A DNA stretch of 64,000 nt from Gari tellinella (lineage: Eukaryota; Mollusca; Bivalvia; Cardiida; Psammobiidae). Positions within the stretch are counted from its first letter, which is position 1; the number at the start of each line of letters is the position of its first letter. A program made the translations under genes and the position numbers. Where the stretch lies: NCBI GenBank assembly GCA_922989275.2, contig OV277861.1:48647623-48711622 (forward strand). The letters run 5' to 3'. This document shows, piece after piece, positions 20,560-31,220 of this stretch. The notes beneath the pieces were generated by a model that was not told the origin of the DNA, did not search any database, and saw nothing but the letters and a program-made list of their open reading frames with translations.

Positions 20560-21459
20560 TTAGTTTAATAATATTTTATTGTTCAATTAGTTTACATATT
20601 CACACAAGCATCATATAATTTGTTTAATATAAACAAAAGGGTTGGGCCACAAGTTATTGCAACATTAGATTCGGCCCTTCCCATTCTGTCACAAACATGT
20701 CGGTAAACAATATAGATGTTAATTTCTTTCGATATTCTGTCTTCAATTAGTAAAAAGGAAATTCTGAATGGAGACAATGATGACATTGAGACAGAAAAAA
20801 GCTTCGTTGAATTGAAACATTTGTTTGACAATAAAATTATGTAAGAATAAAGTAACTGTAAAATAGGGGGAAAAAAAGAGAAAAAAACCGAGAAAAATTG
20901 CTGACAATTTTTCTCCCATTCCCAACTCTGCATTTTGTTCCCAGTACCCCCACCCAGACTCACTATTATTCAAACCATTAACAAAGGCATTCGTCAAGTA
21001 GCATTAAAATAAACATGGGGTCTCTGTTCTCAAAACTATTAGTATCCATAGGTAAACTGAAAATACAGAAGTTTGCACATGTAAAGAATTAACTGTCAAA
21101 TCGTTGTGTGGACTTAATAAACCTTTGAATTTCAATAAATAAAAATTCATTTTCTTCCAACGTTAGTTCATCAATACCAAACAACACCCTTTTAGTGCTA
21201 AGAGGCAGAAATTTACGTGTGTTTCGAAACAGCTGAATCCTTTGGTCATTAAAAAGTTTACATCTACAAAAGAAATGTTCAGCATTTTCGTGGTCATCGC
21301 CACAACTACATATTGGATTATCACGCAAGTGGTTATTATAAAGATCATGGTGTAAATTACTACAATTATTTCTTATTCGAGCATGGTGGACAGAGTAAAA
21401 ACGTGAGCCACTTAAATAAAATTTAGGTACAGTCTGTCGTGTAAATTTTTTATACCTTG
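20560..21459 (-). mobile_element. 5'-truncated LINE with 11-bp target duplication
   Basis: A 900-bp LINE tail on the minus strand, flanked by TTTTATAAGGT at 20549-20559 and 21460-21470. The 5' end is at 21459. The frame SGSRFYSVHHARIRNN…LRDNPICSCGD…AEHFFCRCKLFN is a conserved LINE C-terminal cysteine/histidine motif. The 3' UTR is AT-rich and ends near an AATAAAATATT at the 20.57-kb side. The GGGTTGGGCCACAA phrase at 20640 recurs at 45786, so another copy of this 3' UTR exists in the window. Confidence 0.8.
21089..21400 (-). pseudogene. LINE ORF2 C-terminus
   Basis: Last ~100 codons of a retrotransposon protein: RIRNNCSNLHHDLYNNHL then a C-x-C…H…C-x-C cluster (NPICSCGDDHENAEHFFCRC) and a helical tail (LFGIDELTLEENEFLFIEIQ). 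Such C-terminal knuckles are common in LINE proteins downstream of the RT and are thought to bind nucleic acid. The frame stays open to the stop after RFDS at 21089, and is truncated 5' by incomplete reverse transcription. Confidence 0.75.
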
Positions 21460-21480
21460 TTTTATAAGGTAAAGGGTTAA

Positions 21481-21570
21481 GGCGAATTATTCTTTACTGT
21501 CAACCTACTTCGACTGGTCATTTGTCTTCACAACTAGAAACAGACTATGAGGAAATAGATTAACCTAAAG
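21481..21570. repeat. Second family D fragment
   Basis: GGCGAATTATTCTTTACTGTCAACCTACTTCGACTGGTC … AACTAGAAACAGACTATGAGG. Right half of another family D copy abutting the previous one. Confidence 0.5.
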
Positions 21571-21791
21571 TTACGCACGTATTGTAACTGCGTTATTTGA
21601 AATTTGCCGTCTGAAAAAAAAATAATAATAGCTTATTCGCCTTTTTCCTTATACGATAATCATATCATCAGTGTGTCAAACAGTTTGGATCTAGATTAGA
21701 CGCCCATTAACTCGTTTCATCTGAATACAAACTGCTTGCAACAGATATTTCGAATTCGCCAGCAGCGTACAAAACGCCTGTTTGAAATAAT

Positions 21792-22096
21792 TTCAGCTTT
21801 CCCTCCCTACAACGGCTCTCCCAACAACGACTTCCTCCTAAGAACGACCCTTGCCGCTGTTCCCTAAACGGAACAACTATGTCATATGCTTTTACGGCAG
21901 CAAGGTCGTCTGCTTTAAATTGCCGTCTGCTGCTTTTCTCAAAGTTACATTTTTGACATTTTGACAGAACAATACTTAAACACAAACAGTTTGAATCAAG
22001 ATCAGACGCCGCGTTACGCTCCCTATAATAACTCCCTCAGAACAACGCACACAATGTTGTTCTCCTATTGGATGCCATTGTAGAGAGGGAGCGTTG
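21792..22096. repeat. Family F MITE, copy 2 (reverse, core half lost)
   Basis: CAGCTTTCCCTCCCTACAAC … GAGAGGGAGCGTTG TA. Carries AAGGTCGTCTGCTTTAAATTGCCGTCTGCTG. Only the left arm of the core (GTTTGAATCAAGATCAGACGCCGCG) survives. Confidence 0.75.
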
Positions 22097-22134
22097 TAGC
22101 CCTAAAATGAAGAGAATAACCCTTTCATGACCAA

Positions 22135-22628
22135 ATCTTTCTACGCTTATATAAATGGTAAAGAATTAGTTTAGGATAAGAAATTCTGTTTAAAAAAAAT
22201 GTATTTCAATAAAAAAAATATTGGTCTCTGGTGGGATTCGAACCCGGGGCCCGGCATTGGCGGACAGAAGGCAAAATAGGGGAAACCGCTTAGACCAATG
22301 GACCACAGAACTATCCGTTTATCTCGGATCGATTTAACGTATTTCAATGTGGAGCTATCGAAAGTGCATACAACTTCGTAATTCGGCTCGTGTTTATGTC
22401 TGAGCCCGTGTAGAGAAGCAACAACAACAACTATACCGTCTACTAGTCGGTATAGAAAAACGATGGAAAATATCTAAAAATCTAAGATTCGGTGACGATT
22501 CTTGAGACTTTTTTTGGACTGATCATATTTTTTTAATGTCAGAAGCCAAATAATGCCACAAATTTGCTTTTATTTGAGTATTTTATTTTATTTTGACAAG
22601 TACACCATCCGGTTGCGAGTCCCTTTAA
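22135..22628 (-). mobile_element. Family G element, copy 2 (reverse)
   Basis: Ends TTATATAAATGG… and …CATCCGGTTGCGAGTCCCTTTA. Holds a tRNA-like core at 22229-22310 on the minus strand, flanked by the same AT-rich sequence as the 5845-6228 copy, plus about 110 extra bases. Left TIR is eroded. Confidence 0.6.
22229..22310 (-). repeat. tRNA-like sequence, copy of 6001-6088
   Basis: Read on the minus strand: TGGTCTAAGCGGTTTCC (A box) … CCGGGTTCGAATCCCACCAGAG (B box and 3' side). The 3' side is identical to the 6-kb copy over TTCGAATCCCACCAGAG. Not a functional tRNA by acceptor-stem criteria. Confidence 0.55.
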
Positions 22629-22654
22629 GGCAGTATAAATGACGTAATTTCAAA

Positions 22655-22700
22655 GCAAGGGGCAAAGAGTTTTGATCCTAATCAGGATCAAAACTCTTTG
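22655..22700. repeat. Short core palindrome
   Basis: GCAAAGAGTTTTGATCCTAATCAGGATCAAAACTCTTTGC: a perfect palindrome in which both arms share the AGAG variant in place of ACAG, i.e. a compensated change; the GACGCCG stem is absent. Confidence 0.75.
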
Positions 22701-22761
22701 CAAATGCACTTTATGACGTCATTGAGAATGGAAAGGTTAATATCAGATATATTCGCAGCAA

Positions 22762-22839
22762 CAGTTGAGAAGCCGTTATTCTTTCCCAATAAATGCGTCT
22801 ACAATAAAAACTAGTTTGTTTCCATTGCAAACAGTTTAA
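22762..22839. repeat. Family B fragment
   Basis: CAGTTGAGAAGCCGTTATTCTTTCCCAATAAATGCG … TTGCAAACAGTTTA: right end and first core arm only; cut by the next element. Confidence 0.6.
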
Positions 22840-22852
22840 AGCAAAATACCTT

Positions 22853-24112
22853 TTTAGCTCACCTGAGCTAGCCCAAGGTGAGCTTTTGCAATACTTGAAT
22901 GTCCGGCGTCCGTCGTACGTCATGCGTCGTCCGTCGTCAATAATTTTAGAGTTTACACTCTAGAGGCCACAATATTTATCCAATCTTTCACAAACTTGCT
23001 CAGATTGTATATTACTATAAGAGTTCGAATGAGTTTATTTATGGTTGCAATCGGACCAATAGGTCAAAAGTTATCAAACTTTGAATTGCTGAAAATGCCA
23101 TATTTAACAGTGTTTACACTCTTGAGGCCACATTATTTATCCAATCTTTCTCAAACTTCATTAGATTGTATACTACTATAAGAGTTTGAATAAGTTTAAA
23201 TATGGTTGAAATCGGACTAATAGACCAAGAGTTATCTACCTTTGATTTGCTTAAAATGCCATATTTAAGAGTGTTTACACTCTAGAAGCCACACTTTTTC
23301 TCCATTCTTTCCTTAACTTGCTCAGATTGTATATGACTAAATAAGAGATCAGATGATTTCGATTTTGGTTGAAATCAGACTAATAGGTCGAAAGTTATCT
23401 ACCTTTGAATTGCTGAAAATGCCATATTTAAGGGTGTTTACACTCTAGAGGCCACACTTTTTATGCAATCTATCTGAAACTTGCTCAGATTGTAAATGAC
23501 CATAAAAGTTCAGATAAATTTGATTGTGGTTGAAATCAGACCAATAGGTTGAGTGTTACATGTATCTACCTTTGAATTGCTGAAAATGCCTTATAAAACT
23601 GTGTTTACACGCTAGAGGCCACAATTTTCATCCAATCTATCTATAACTTACTCAGATTGTATATGACCATAAGAGTTCGAATAAGTGTGATTATGGTTGC
23701 AATCGGATCAATAGGTCAAGAGTTGTCTGTCCTTGAATTGCTGAAAATGCCATATCTAACAGCGTTTACACTCTTGCAACTACAGTTTTCAATGGATTTT
23801 GATTATACTTGCACACGAAGTATATAGTTATAACTTCTCAATGGAGTGCAATTATTGTTGAAATCTAATCATTGTGGCAATAGTTATCTGCCCTTGATAT
23901 ACTTGAAATGCTAGAAAAGACCTCATTTCAGTATTGTTATCAGCCCTTGATGTACTCTACTGTACTAGAATTATGAGGTTGTATTCCAAAAGTATTTACA
24001 TGCTTTACTACAAATTTGAATGGATTTAGATTAAAACGGGTGAAACAGAAGGTAAAGCTATCAAGCTTCAGTAAACAGGTGAGCGATAGCAGGGCCTTCA
24101 TGCCCTCTTGTA
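22853..24112. mobile_element. GAGCTCACCTGAGC-type bivalve element with 161-bp units
   Basis: The left end TAGCTCACCTGAGCTAGCCC…AAGGTGAGCTTTTGC is followed by a CGTCCGTCGTACGTC-type stretch. The right end is ACAGGTGAGCGATAGCAGGGCCTTCATGCCC. Between them, GTTTACACTC-starting units recur at 22951, 23112, 23273, 23435, 23603 and 23763 (about 161 bp each), containing CTTGCTCAGATTGTATATG and GAATTGCTGAAAATGCCATAT. I know this type as a dispersed non-coding element in bivalve genomes. No transposase. Confidence 0.75.
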
Positions 24113-24114
24113 GT

Positions 24115-24530
24115 TATTAATATAGATTTACTGATAAGATTCCGTGTTAAAACTCACTGAATAAACGATAATGATAAAAGTACATTAACCAGATTAATGC
24201 ATTAACCGATTAAATTAATACTACATATACCACGCTCTACTATACAAACATATGCAATCAATTTGGATCCAGATTCGATATTGTTCCGAGTTCCTTTTGT
24301 TTTTGCAGATAAATTGTCTATACTCCTAACTTGAATCAAATCGCTGTGAGTTTTAAGCAGAAAGATGCATTGACAGTTAAGGCTGAACTCGCTAATCTTA
24401 TGAGATCGGGCCAATGTCGGTCATTATCGGTACTCTACGTAAAGCGATTGGACATTTTCGTGAACAGACGGAACGTACCGAAATCCTGCTCGAATATCAT
24501 TCGTCAATAGACATGTTGTTCTTTAAGCAG
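24115..24530. other. Spacer, no gene supported
   Basis: No recognisable motif. The minus frame at 24202-24414 lacks any domain signature. Confidence 0.45.
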
Positions 24531-24535
24531 TAAGC

Positions 24536-25607
24536 AGAGTTGGGTTGTGGCGGATATTGGAACGTCTAAGTTGTCCACCAAAACTTTTCAACATGGTCAT
24601 CCAGCTGCATGAAAATCAGTTTGGACAGGTCAGGCATGGCAACGACCTTTCAAAGTCTTTCTCAATAAAGAATAAAGTGAAAACAGGGTTGTGTCTTTGC
24701 TCCGACCCTCTTCAGCATCTTCTATATGATGATGCTGAAACAGGCCATAGAAGATCTTGATGATGAGGATGGCGTATACATAAGGTATCGCACTGATAGC
24801 AGTCTATTCAACCTGAGGCGGTTACAGGCCAATACCAAGACCATGGGGTACCTTGTTCAGGACCTGCCTTTTTCGGATGCTGCTGCACTAGTCGCACACA
24901 CAAAGAGAACAATGCAGCGCATAGCTTCTTGTTTCGCCGAATCTTCTCAACTCTTTGGACTTGTAGTCAGTTTGAAAAAGACAGGGATCCCCCATCAGCC
25001 AGCTCCCAACCAAACTTACCAAACACTGCACATCTCCATCGGTGACACTGAACTAAAGACAGTTCAACAGTTCACATACCTGGGGTCAACTATTTCGTCT
25101 GATGCTAAGATCAACAGAGAGATCGACAATAGGTTGGTAAAGGCAAACACTGCCTTTGGAAGACTCTACAAAAGAGTGTGGAAAAAACAAAAACAAACAG
25201 CTGAAAACTGTACCAAGATATGTGTATATAAAGCGGTCGTACTGACCACTCTTTTTGTACGGTCCGAGTCATGGGCCCTTTACCGCCATCACCTCCGCAC
25301 TTTTGAAAGATTCCACCAGCGCTGTCTACGCACCATTCTTCAAATCCACCGGAGTGACTTCATTAGCAACGTTGAAGTTTTGGAGCGGGCAGAGTTGCCA
25401 AGTATCGAGGTCTTGCTGCTCAAGTCACAAATACGTTGGGCAGGGCACGTCTCTAGAATGGTAGATCATCGCCCGCCTGCTTTACGGTGAACTTTCAAAT
25501 GGATACCGCAACGTTGGGGCACCAAAGAAGAGATACAAAGGCTCCCTCAAGATGTCCCTAAAGGCTTGCAACATCGATCAGCACCAGTGGTCCAATATGG
25601 CTATGAA
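24536..25607 (+). pseudogene. LINE reverse transcriptase, catalytic motif lost
   Basis: Residues run from VGLWRILERLSCPPK through CVFAPTLFSIF, FTYLGSTISSDAKI, AFGRLYKRVW and QIRWAGHVSRM to the insertion point. There is a frameshift near 24680-24700 between the first block (24536-24690) and the main block (24690-25490), and another near 25485. The catalytic YADD box is replaced by FSDA (DLPFSDAAAL, about 24865-24894), which removes an essential aspartate. The KKT/FGL motif (FGLVVSLKKT) is intact. Closest in-window relative: the minus-strand LINE at 40181-43495. An inactive relic. Confidence 0.85.
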
Positions 25608-25977
25608 GGGCCCGTCACACCATAACGTTCTAGCCGACGTTCTCTGACCGTTTCAGTCGTTCAATTTTCAAGCGTTCTAGAATGAAGATGACACTTCTGG
25701 CGTTTGATTAACGTGTGCCTAACGCATGACGAGCGTGTTTCTAACGCACGAGAAAACCAAGTAAGATACCTCCGAAAACCATAAACGTGTGCTAACGTGC
25801 CACTGGCGAGCAACGAACGATTTGCCAACGTTTGACGAGCGTGTTGAGCGTTCGACTAACGTGTAACTAACGTGTGACGAACGACAGAATAACGTTTTGC
25901 TGGCGTGTGATCTTTACGGTCGAACGTGTACAAAACGCTATGAATTTCGTAGTGAATTCAGTTGTTCTTGTAAGTTC

Positions 25978-26127
25978 ATGCCGCCAAGACGCAGAGAGGG
26001 TGGGAAGGTTACTTCTGCTACTAGCGCTGCAGGTAAGAAGAAGCCTCTTTCACTAGCAATGTCTTCTGACGAAGAAGAACACCACGAGGATGAGCCAGAA
26101 CAAACAGTAACACCAAGACTAATCTAA
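25978..26127 (+). pseudogene. Possible first exon of a Harbinger accessory protein
   Basis: From the ATG at 25978 the frame reads MPPRRREGGKVTSATSAAGKKK then an acidic SSDEEEHHEDEPEQ stretch and stops at 26127: a short basic-then-acidic, low-complexity N-terminus. PIF/Harbinger elements usually encode a second Myb/MADF-type protein next to the transposase, and its position just inside the left TIR would fit. CAG|GTAAGA at 26034-26042 is a possible splice donor. No Myb motif is visible in what remains, so the function is a guess. Confidence 0.3.
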
Positions 26128-26439
26128 TTCAATATGATATGCGTTACAGTCAATCTGTGTAATCAGTCATTTCATGAAATGCCTAAAATGTTCAGCCATG
26201 TCAAGAAATGACTGAAAAACAGCTTCAGTCATTTCACTAAATTGACTTTAGCTTTTTTATTCAATTTTAATGATTGGTGTATCTTAATTATTACTACCTT
26301 AGGTGAATGTGAACCTGTCATCTTTTAAATTTTATTATTTACCATAGTATTGCATAAAAATATATTTTTAACTATGATTATACTTATGATCTCACCTTAT
26401 AGAAAGCTTTTATAGGAGTCTCTTATAGAAGTCTCTTAA

Positions 26440-26587
26440 CTATTATAATGCATATTTTATTACAGATTGTTTGTTTAAATTGTTACTGGATAATCTTGTT
26501 ATGTCGGACAATATCTTAAAGCTAGTGTTAGTATGTTTGACTCAAACCGACGATAAATAAAGAGTATCTTATCTTATCTTATCTTAG
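26440..26587 (+). repeat. LINE 3' tail with (TATCT)n end
   Basis: GTTATGTCGGACAATATCTT … CGACGATAAATAAAGAGTATCTTATCTTATCTTATCTTAG. A 3' UTR-like stretch ending in a polyadenylation-type AATAAA and a pentanucleotide run is typical of CR1-like LINEs. No coding part is left. Confidence 0.5.
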
Positions 26588-26589
26588 GT

Positions 26590-27490
26590 TAGCTACAGAC
26601 ATATTGAAGAAACTCAAAAGAGTGAACGAAAAAATATTTCTTAAGTTTTTCTTCATTTTACTCGAGTAATAACAATTTTCACAGTTTTTAGTCTCATTAA
26701 AATAGCACACAAACAGTTTAAGATCTAGCCGCTTTAATCGTTACCAATCACTATTGATCACCCGCCTGTAAGCAATCAATTAGAGCAAGCACTGACCACC
26801 CGTCTTCATAGGCCACTCAGCTATAGGGGATTAACAGTTTATTGCCAATTAAAGATAACGATGCTATCGGCGATCGCACCTAACGTTTTGCAATACACGT
26901 GTCATAAAGTGGTTACGTAACCGCTGAATCTGGCCTTCGCTGTGCAACTTTAACAGAAAAATTTTGGTTTTGACAAATTTACGAAAAAAAAATCGCCGTT
27001 GCTTGCCGAATTATTGGGGCGGCGGTCGCCGCCCCTGCCGCCCCAGGAGCGGCGCCTCTGTCCTACACTATGTAAGGTTCATGTAAAGTGTATTTTGGTG
27101 CATTTTTGAAAGCTGATTTTGTTGGTCATTTATGGAGCAATGTTGCATAATTTCATATCAAAATGTTCGTATTGAAATGAACAAACTTATGAGAAAGCTT
27201 ACAATTGTAAAGGAAAACTGTATTTTGATTTTGATCAATATGTTTGGATTTGCATCAAAATTTAAAGCAAATTTTCTGTATTGAAATTCAACAAATCCTT
27301 CTCTTATATTGAAGAATATGCTTCACATGAGGTAGTAGGACCAAAACCCTGACGAAATCCACTCAAATAACGACAGAAGAAGTCATGGAATATTTGACAA
27401 TTTTCAAGGACAACACTATTTTGCCATGTGGGACTACTTATTTTCTCCAAAGTATGGTGGGTAGCACGAGCCTCTGTCAAACATTATTTA
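26590..27490. other. Harbinger interior, AT-rich with one GC island
   Basis: No coding motif recognised. 27015-27060 is a sharp GC patch with GGGGCGGCGGTCGCCGCCCC (perfect palindrome) and CTGCCGCCCCAGGAGCGGCG, in otherwise 35% GC DNA. Confidence 0.5.
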
Positions 27491-27495
27491 CGTAC

Positions 27496-28345
27496 AGTGA
27501 TGCTCGCTTATAACGAACTTGGATAAGATGAAAAACTGCTTAATACAAACTAAAAATAAATCCCCGACTGCTTCCTTCTTTATTTCAATGGCATCATGCT
27601 TGCTTAAGATGAAAACTGGATATAACGAAAAACTGGATAAGACAAACAAGTCCCTAAACTGGATTTTACCTGTAAAATGGTTCTGTTAATACAACATGCC
27701 GGTCATTATCACAGTTTGACAAGTGGCTTACAAAGGTAACAGTACTTAATTGCTTAGCTGCTCATCACCTCAGATAACAAAACATTACCCAACCAACATT
27801 TTTTGTATATATGCTATTGATAGGATGTTCAAACAACTGGAAATAATTAGTTTACTTTGCACATTATTTTTTTGGATCCAGATCAGATGCCTTATAACTG
27901 GGTGTCTGATCAGACTTCTTGCTGTTTGACACATGTATTCTGAAAAAAGATAACAACCACTGATGCTTTATCAACATAGTAGAACTTTTTTATATTAATA
28001 AAGTTTATTTATTAAATATTCAAAATAGGTTGAGTTTTCTATTAATACAAAATCAGGGAACAGGTTAAATTTTCAAGAAGAAAAATGGCATTTCTTATGT
28101 CATAGCTAATCTTATTTTGTTATCATTTAATTATTCTATTTGGTACAATTAAAAGAAATATTTAAGATTTAATTGCTATGCCTTTCTATCTTTCTTATCA
28201 ATTATGTACTAGAAGTATGATGAGTAAACATTTCTTTATATGCAAACTATTCACAAAGAAATTTCGATGTTTGGATAAGACGAAGTGTGGATAAGACGAA
28301 CGTATTTGCAAGATCCCCTGAATTTCGTTATAAGTGAGCATCACT
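27496..28345. mobile_element. Pogo/mariner-like MITE of ~850 bp
   Basis: TA-flanked CAGTGATGCTCGCTTATAAC … GTTATAAGTGAGCATCACTG (TIR of at least 22 bp with one mismatch). Subterminal GATAAGACGAA / GGATAAGACAAAC motifs repeat at both ends (27520-27650; 28270-28300). A core palindrome of the GATCAGA type is nested at 27872-27932. No transposase frame. Confidence 0.75.
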
Positions 28346-28645
28346 GTATATACATATGCAGACTATATTGTTTTTCATCTTTTTTTTTTATCAATTTGAT
28401 TAACTGAATTATACCTTGAGAATAACTTGAGAATCATTGTTGGGACTCTGGGGGAAGGAGTTGCTCCTGTAAAAGCCATCCTCTTTCCAGATATTTTCTA
28501 TAACTGTGTCTAAATACACGTTGCAAGATTTATACATGTGTACATGAGTATAATGATTTCATTGCGGATAACGATTATCCCTTGGATGAGTTCAGTAAAA
28601 AATATCATTGGTTATTGATTGCAAATAGGCAACCGGTCTGAAATA

Positions 28646-28873
28646 CAGTGAAAAAACCCGTAATTATCTCGTTCAAACGCATTGCAATAAAATATAGAAA
28701 ATGACAACCTTTTGAGAATTCCGAGAACCACTTTTAGTCTAAGTGGCAAATAGTTTGGAACCTGATCAGACGCCTGGTTACTCGGCGTCTCATCTGGCTC
28801 CAAACTGTTTGCAATAAAAATAATAGTTTTAAGCGTAACTGGGGTTATTATGAAATAAATGTTTTCTCTACTG
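28646..28873. repeat. Family B MITE, eroded
   Basis: TA-flanked CAGTGAAAAAACCC … TTTTCTCTACTG. The core GTTTGGAACCTGATCAGACGCC … GGCGTCTCATCTGGCTCCAAACTG keeps recognisable pairing. It lies directly next to the Tc1 fossil. Confidence 0.7.
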
Positions 28874-28939
28874 TACTCTGCACGCTGCACACGGGACACA
28901 AACTGCGAACCTAAACAAAAAAAAATAGATATTGAACAC

Positions 28940-29376
28940 GCTACCGGTGTCTTTATCCGTCGAAGCTTGAAAACGTTTTCTTTACTTTGCACGTGCGCTG
29001 GAACAGACAGGGTTTACATTGATAAATTACACTTGATCAGCGACAATCGGTACTTTTCAGCGATGAGTCTCGGTTTACCGTAAGCCACGCCGAAAACGCA
29101 TTTATCTCTGTAGAAACGAACGACGTTGGGATAATGGTAACTCTGAAAATTGACTTGGTTATTATTCCAGGAAATGCCAATGTTCAGCGTTTCTTCAATG
29201 TTTTGAATAACACAGATATACAATTTATGCAAAATAACGGACCTGGTATATTCCAGAGTGACAATATAAAGCCTCACACGACGCGTATCACCAATTCCTT
29301 GCCAAAAGCTACGTTAACGTCTCGTCTTGACCTGCTTTATCCTCGGATATCAGCCCATAGAACACATATCGGATGA
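28940..29376 (+). pseudogene. Tc1-type transposase fossil
   Basis: Plus-strand DDE transposase remnant. FSDESRFTVSHAENAF (29056-29103) matches the conserved first-aspartate block of Tc1 transposases. LVIIPGNANVQRFF and GIFQSDNIKPHTTR (29243-29284) match the second block, with its aspartate in SDN. A shifted frame (about 29352-29380) gives PIEHISDE, the third block with the final acidic residue. At least two frameshifts and upstream stops; a long-dead copy. It lies inside the Harbinger element, so it inserted there or was captured. Confidence 0.8.
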
Positions 29377-29399
29377 ATAGGGTAACAGGGCAAGGTCAA

Positions 29400-30090
29400 A
29401 TCATCAAATTTATACCATAATGGCCTCCAAAGTGCACGTTTGTTAGCATGACAACGTAGTTGAAGCGTTACGTAAAATCAATGAGGGGACGTGGTATAAT
29501 GCAATGCATTCGTAAAATGGAGGTAACCGTGGTTACTGATGATTTTGAAAACATCACTTTAAGTGCGCAGTTAGTAAGATTTTGTCTCCAAATGCTGTGT
29601 GGTCATTCTAATTGCATTTACTTATTCATTAAAAAATGCAATATCTGATTCTCATCCACTGAATTACACTGACACATGAATATGACATTGAAGCTTCGAT
29701 TACAAAAATAATTAACCCAGCATTTAAATGTATTTACAAAAAAAATTATACTCTTTTGAATTCTATGTAAACTGGAGTGAGATGCGATTGTTTATTATAA
29801 TAAATTCTCTGTGAAAAGTGTTGTAATCTCAATTATGTTTTTCTAATTTGAAAATGTTTTTTAAGAAAAAATATTTCTGTATGTATAGCCTCCATCTCTT
29901 AAAAAAATGAAAATCCTAAATCATGTCACCACGCCTTCGTTGATGAGTCAGACCAAGCAATTTTTAAAAAATCAATCTTTCGGTACATGTAAGGTCTGAC
30001 AAGCCAGGAGTGCGCTTAGTGGCAGGCTTATATAATGTTTCAACACATACAATGTCTTCCTTTAAGAATTGATACTCTAATACATGATAA
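29400..30090. other. Harbinger interior, no feature seen
   Basis: AT-rich, with no domain, TIR pair or array that I can defend. Confidence 0.5.
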
Positions 30091-30096
30091 AAGTGT

Positions 30097-30658
30097 TTAC
30101 ATATTGACCTGACGAGTGCTTTGTACAAAGTTGGCAATCTCATGCCAGGCTTCAGGAGTGCTTGGAGGAGTCATTATCGCATGCAGATACTCGTCAATCA
30201 TAGCCCGGCAAACTTCACGGACAAGGACGGATATTGTGTTAGATGGAACGCGCCACCCAAACTTCATGTTAGCATACTTAGATCCAGAGGCCAAATGTCG
30301 CAGTGTCACCAGTTTAGGCCAGGTTCAAGGGGCTCTCGTTAAAAGGTGTGCTGCTTTGACAATCTGCCCCTGACACGTCCAAGGATTTCATCAAGCATTT
30401 CCGGTGACATGCGCACGAAGTTGGTGAAGGTCCTGAGCTCTTCCTGGCGACCTTCAACCATGAGTTGGTCGAAAAGACCAAACTCTTGACGCCTTAATAT
30501 CTATGATTTACTCCAGTACTGTCGTCTTCGTCGGGGTCCTTTTCTGTGCGGGCGAGGTCCCTCAATGTGTTCAGCTATGTTCAAGTTCTGTACATCTCTA
30601 CTTCATGTTTTGCTATAGCAAGCACATATAGCCTCTTTAGTCTTTCTGGATCCTCCAT
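30097..30658 (-). pseudogene. HARBI1-like transposase (PIF/Harbinger), N-terminal half
   Basis: Minus strand, start MEDPERLKRLYVLAIA at 30658. After a frameshift the segment RRRRQYWSKS, a stop, then ILRRQEFGLFDQLMVEG and FTNFVRMSPEMLDEILG follow the usual N-terminal order of HARBI1-type nucleases. Another frameshift near 30330 leads to VTLRHLASGSKYANMKFGWRV, SNTISVLVREVCRAM and STPEAWHEIANFVQ, ending at 30097. In the family, GAIDGKH with the first catalytic Asp follows directly; it is absent here, as is the rest of the DDE domain. The protein would be about 190 residues against 350-400 usual. Dead, but diagnostic of the superfamily. Confidence 0.85.
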
Positions 30659-30899
30659 AGTAGGTGTTCTCTACGGTAGTCCAAAATCAAATGAACCATG
30701 CTTACAAAACATTAGTTAACATACCCATATACATGGACGTTCGGGAAACGTTCGAATAACGCTCAATGGACGCCAAAGGACGTTCGTTTGACTTTAGTCA
30801 CAAGCTGCGAACGCTAGGGGACCGTTCAGCGGTCGTTGACAGGTCGCCAGTGAGTCGTTCACTGCAAAGCAAACGATTAGTAATAATCAAGTTACGCCA

Positions 30900-31220
30900 T
30901 AGTACCGATTGACTAACGATAGCCGAACCCTTGTCGTAGTTCCCCAAACAAGACAATTTTATCTAAAGCTTTCATGGCTGCAATATCATCTGCTTAAAAT
31001 TATCGTCTGTTGGTTTTTCTCAAATTTACATATTGGACAATTTGATAGAAAAACCCCATAATGACGAGTGACAAACAGCTTGAATCCAGATCAGACGCCG
31101 CGGATCTGGATTCAAGCTGTTTGCAACTGTAAGCCAATTTCCCTCCTTATAACGACTCCCTCCGAACAACGCACATAATTTGTGTCTCCCATTGGGTGTC
31201 GTTGCAGAGAGGGAACGCTG
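30900..31220. repeat. Family F MITE, copy 3 (inside Harbinger right end)
   Basis: Right end GAGAGGGAACGCTG TA. Core AACAGCTTGAATCCAGATCAGACGCCGCG joined straight to GATCTGGATTCAAGCTGTTTGC, so the loop and one stem arm are deleted. Left end eroded. It splits the AACGT-rich subterminal array of the Harbinger element. Confidence 0.7.

Larger units (their letters stand above)
20321..21480. repeat. Family D MITE split by a LINE
   Basis: Left part 20321-20559 (TTAACCCTTTACCCCATAGC … AAAAGGCGCTTTTATAAGGT) holds the intact GCAGAATGCGC-type hairpin. The right end AAAGGGTTAA lies at 21471-21480. Removing 20560-21470 restores a normal family D end, so the LINE landed in a pre-existing MITE. Confidence 0.8.

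Noticed and set aside
20592..20963. 123-codon minus frame
   Set aside because: Lies in the 3' UTR of the truncated LINE and is low-complexity, Phe/Ser rich.
22951..23920. Regularly spaced repeats resembling a CRISPR array
   Set aside because: Units are 161 bp and diverged throughout with no short conserved repeat/variable spacer pattern; a tandem repeat in a eukaryotic element.
28612..28992. 126-codon minus frame
   Set aside because: Translation across an eroded family B MITE (contains the SLEPDETPSNQASDQ core phrase).
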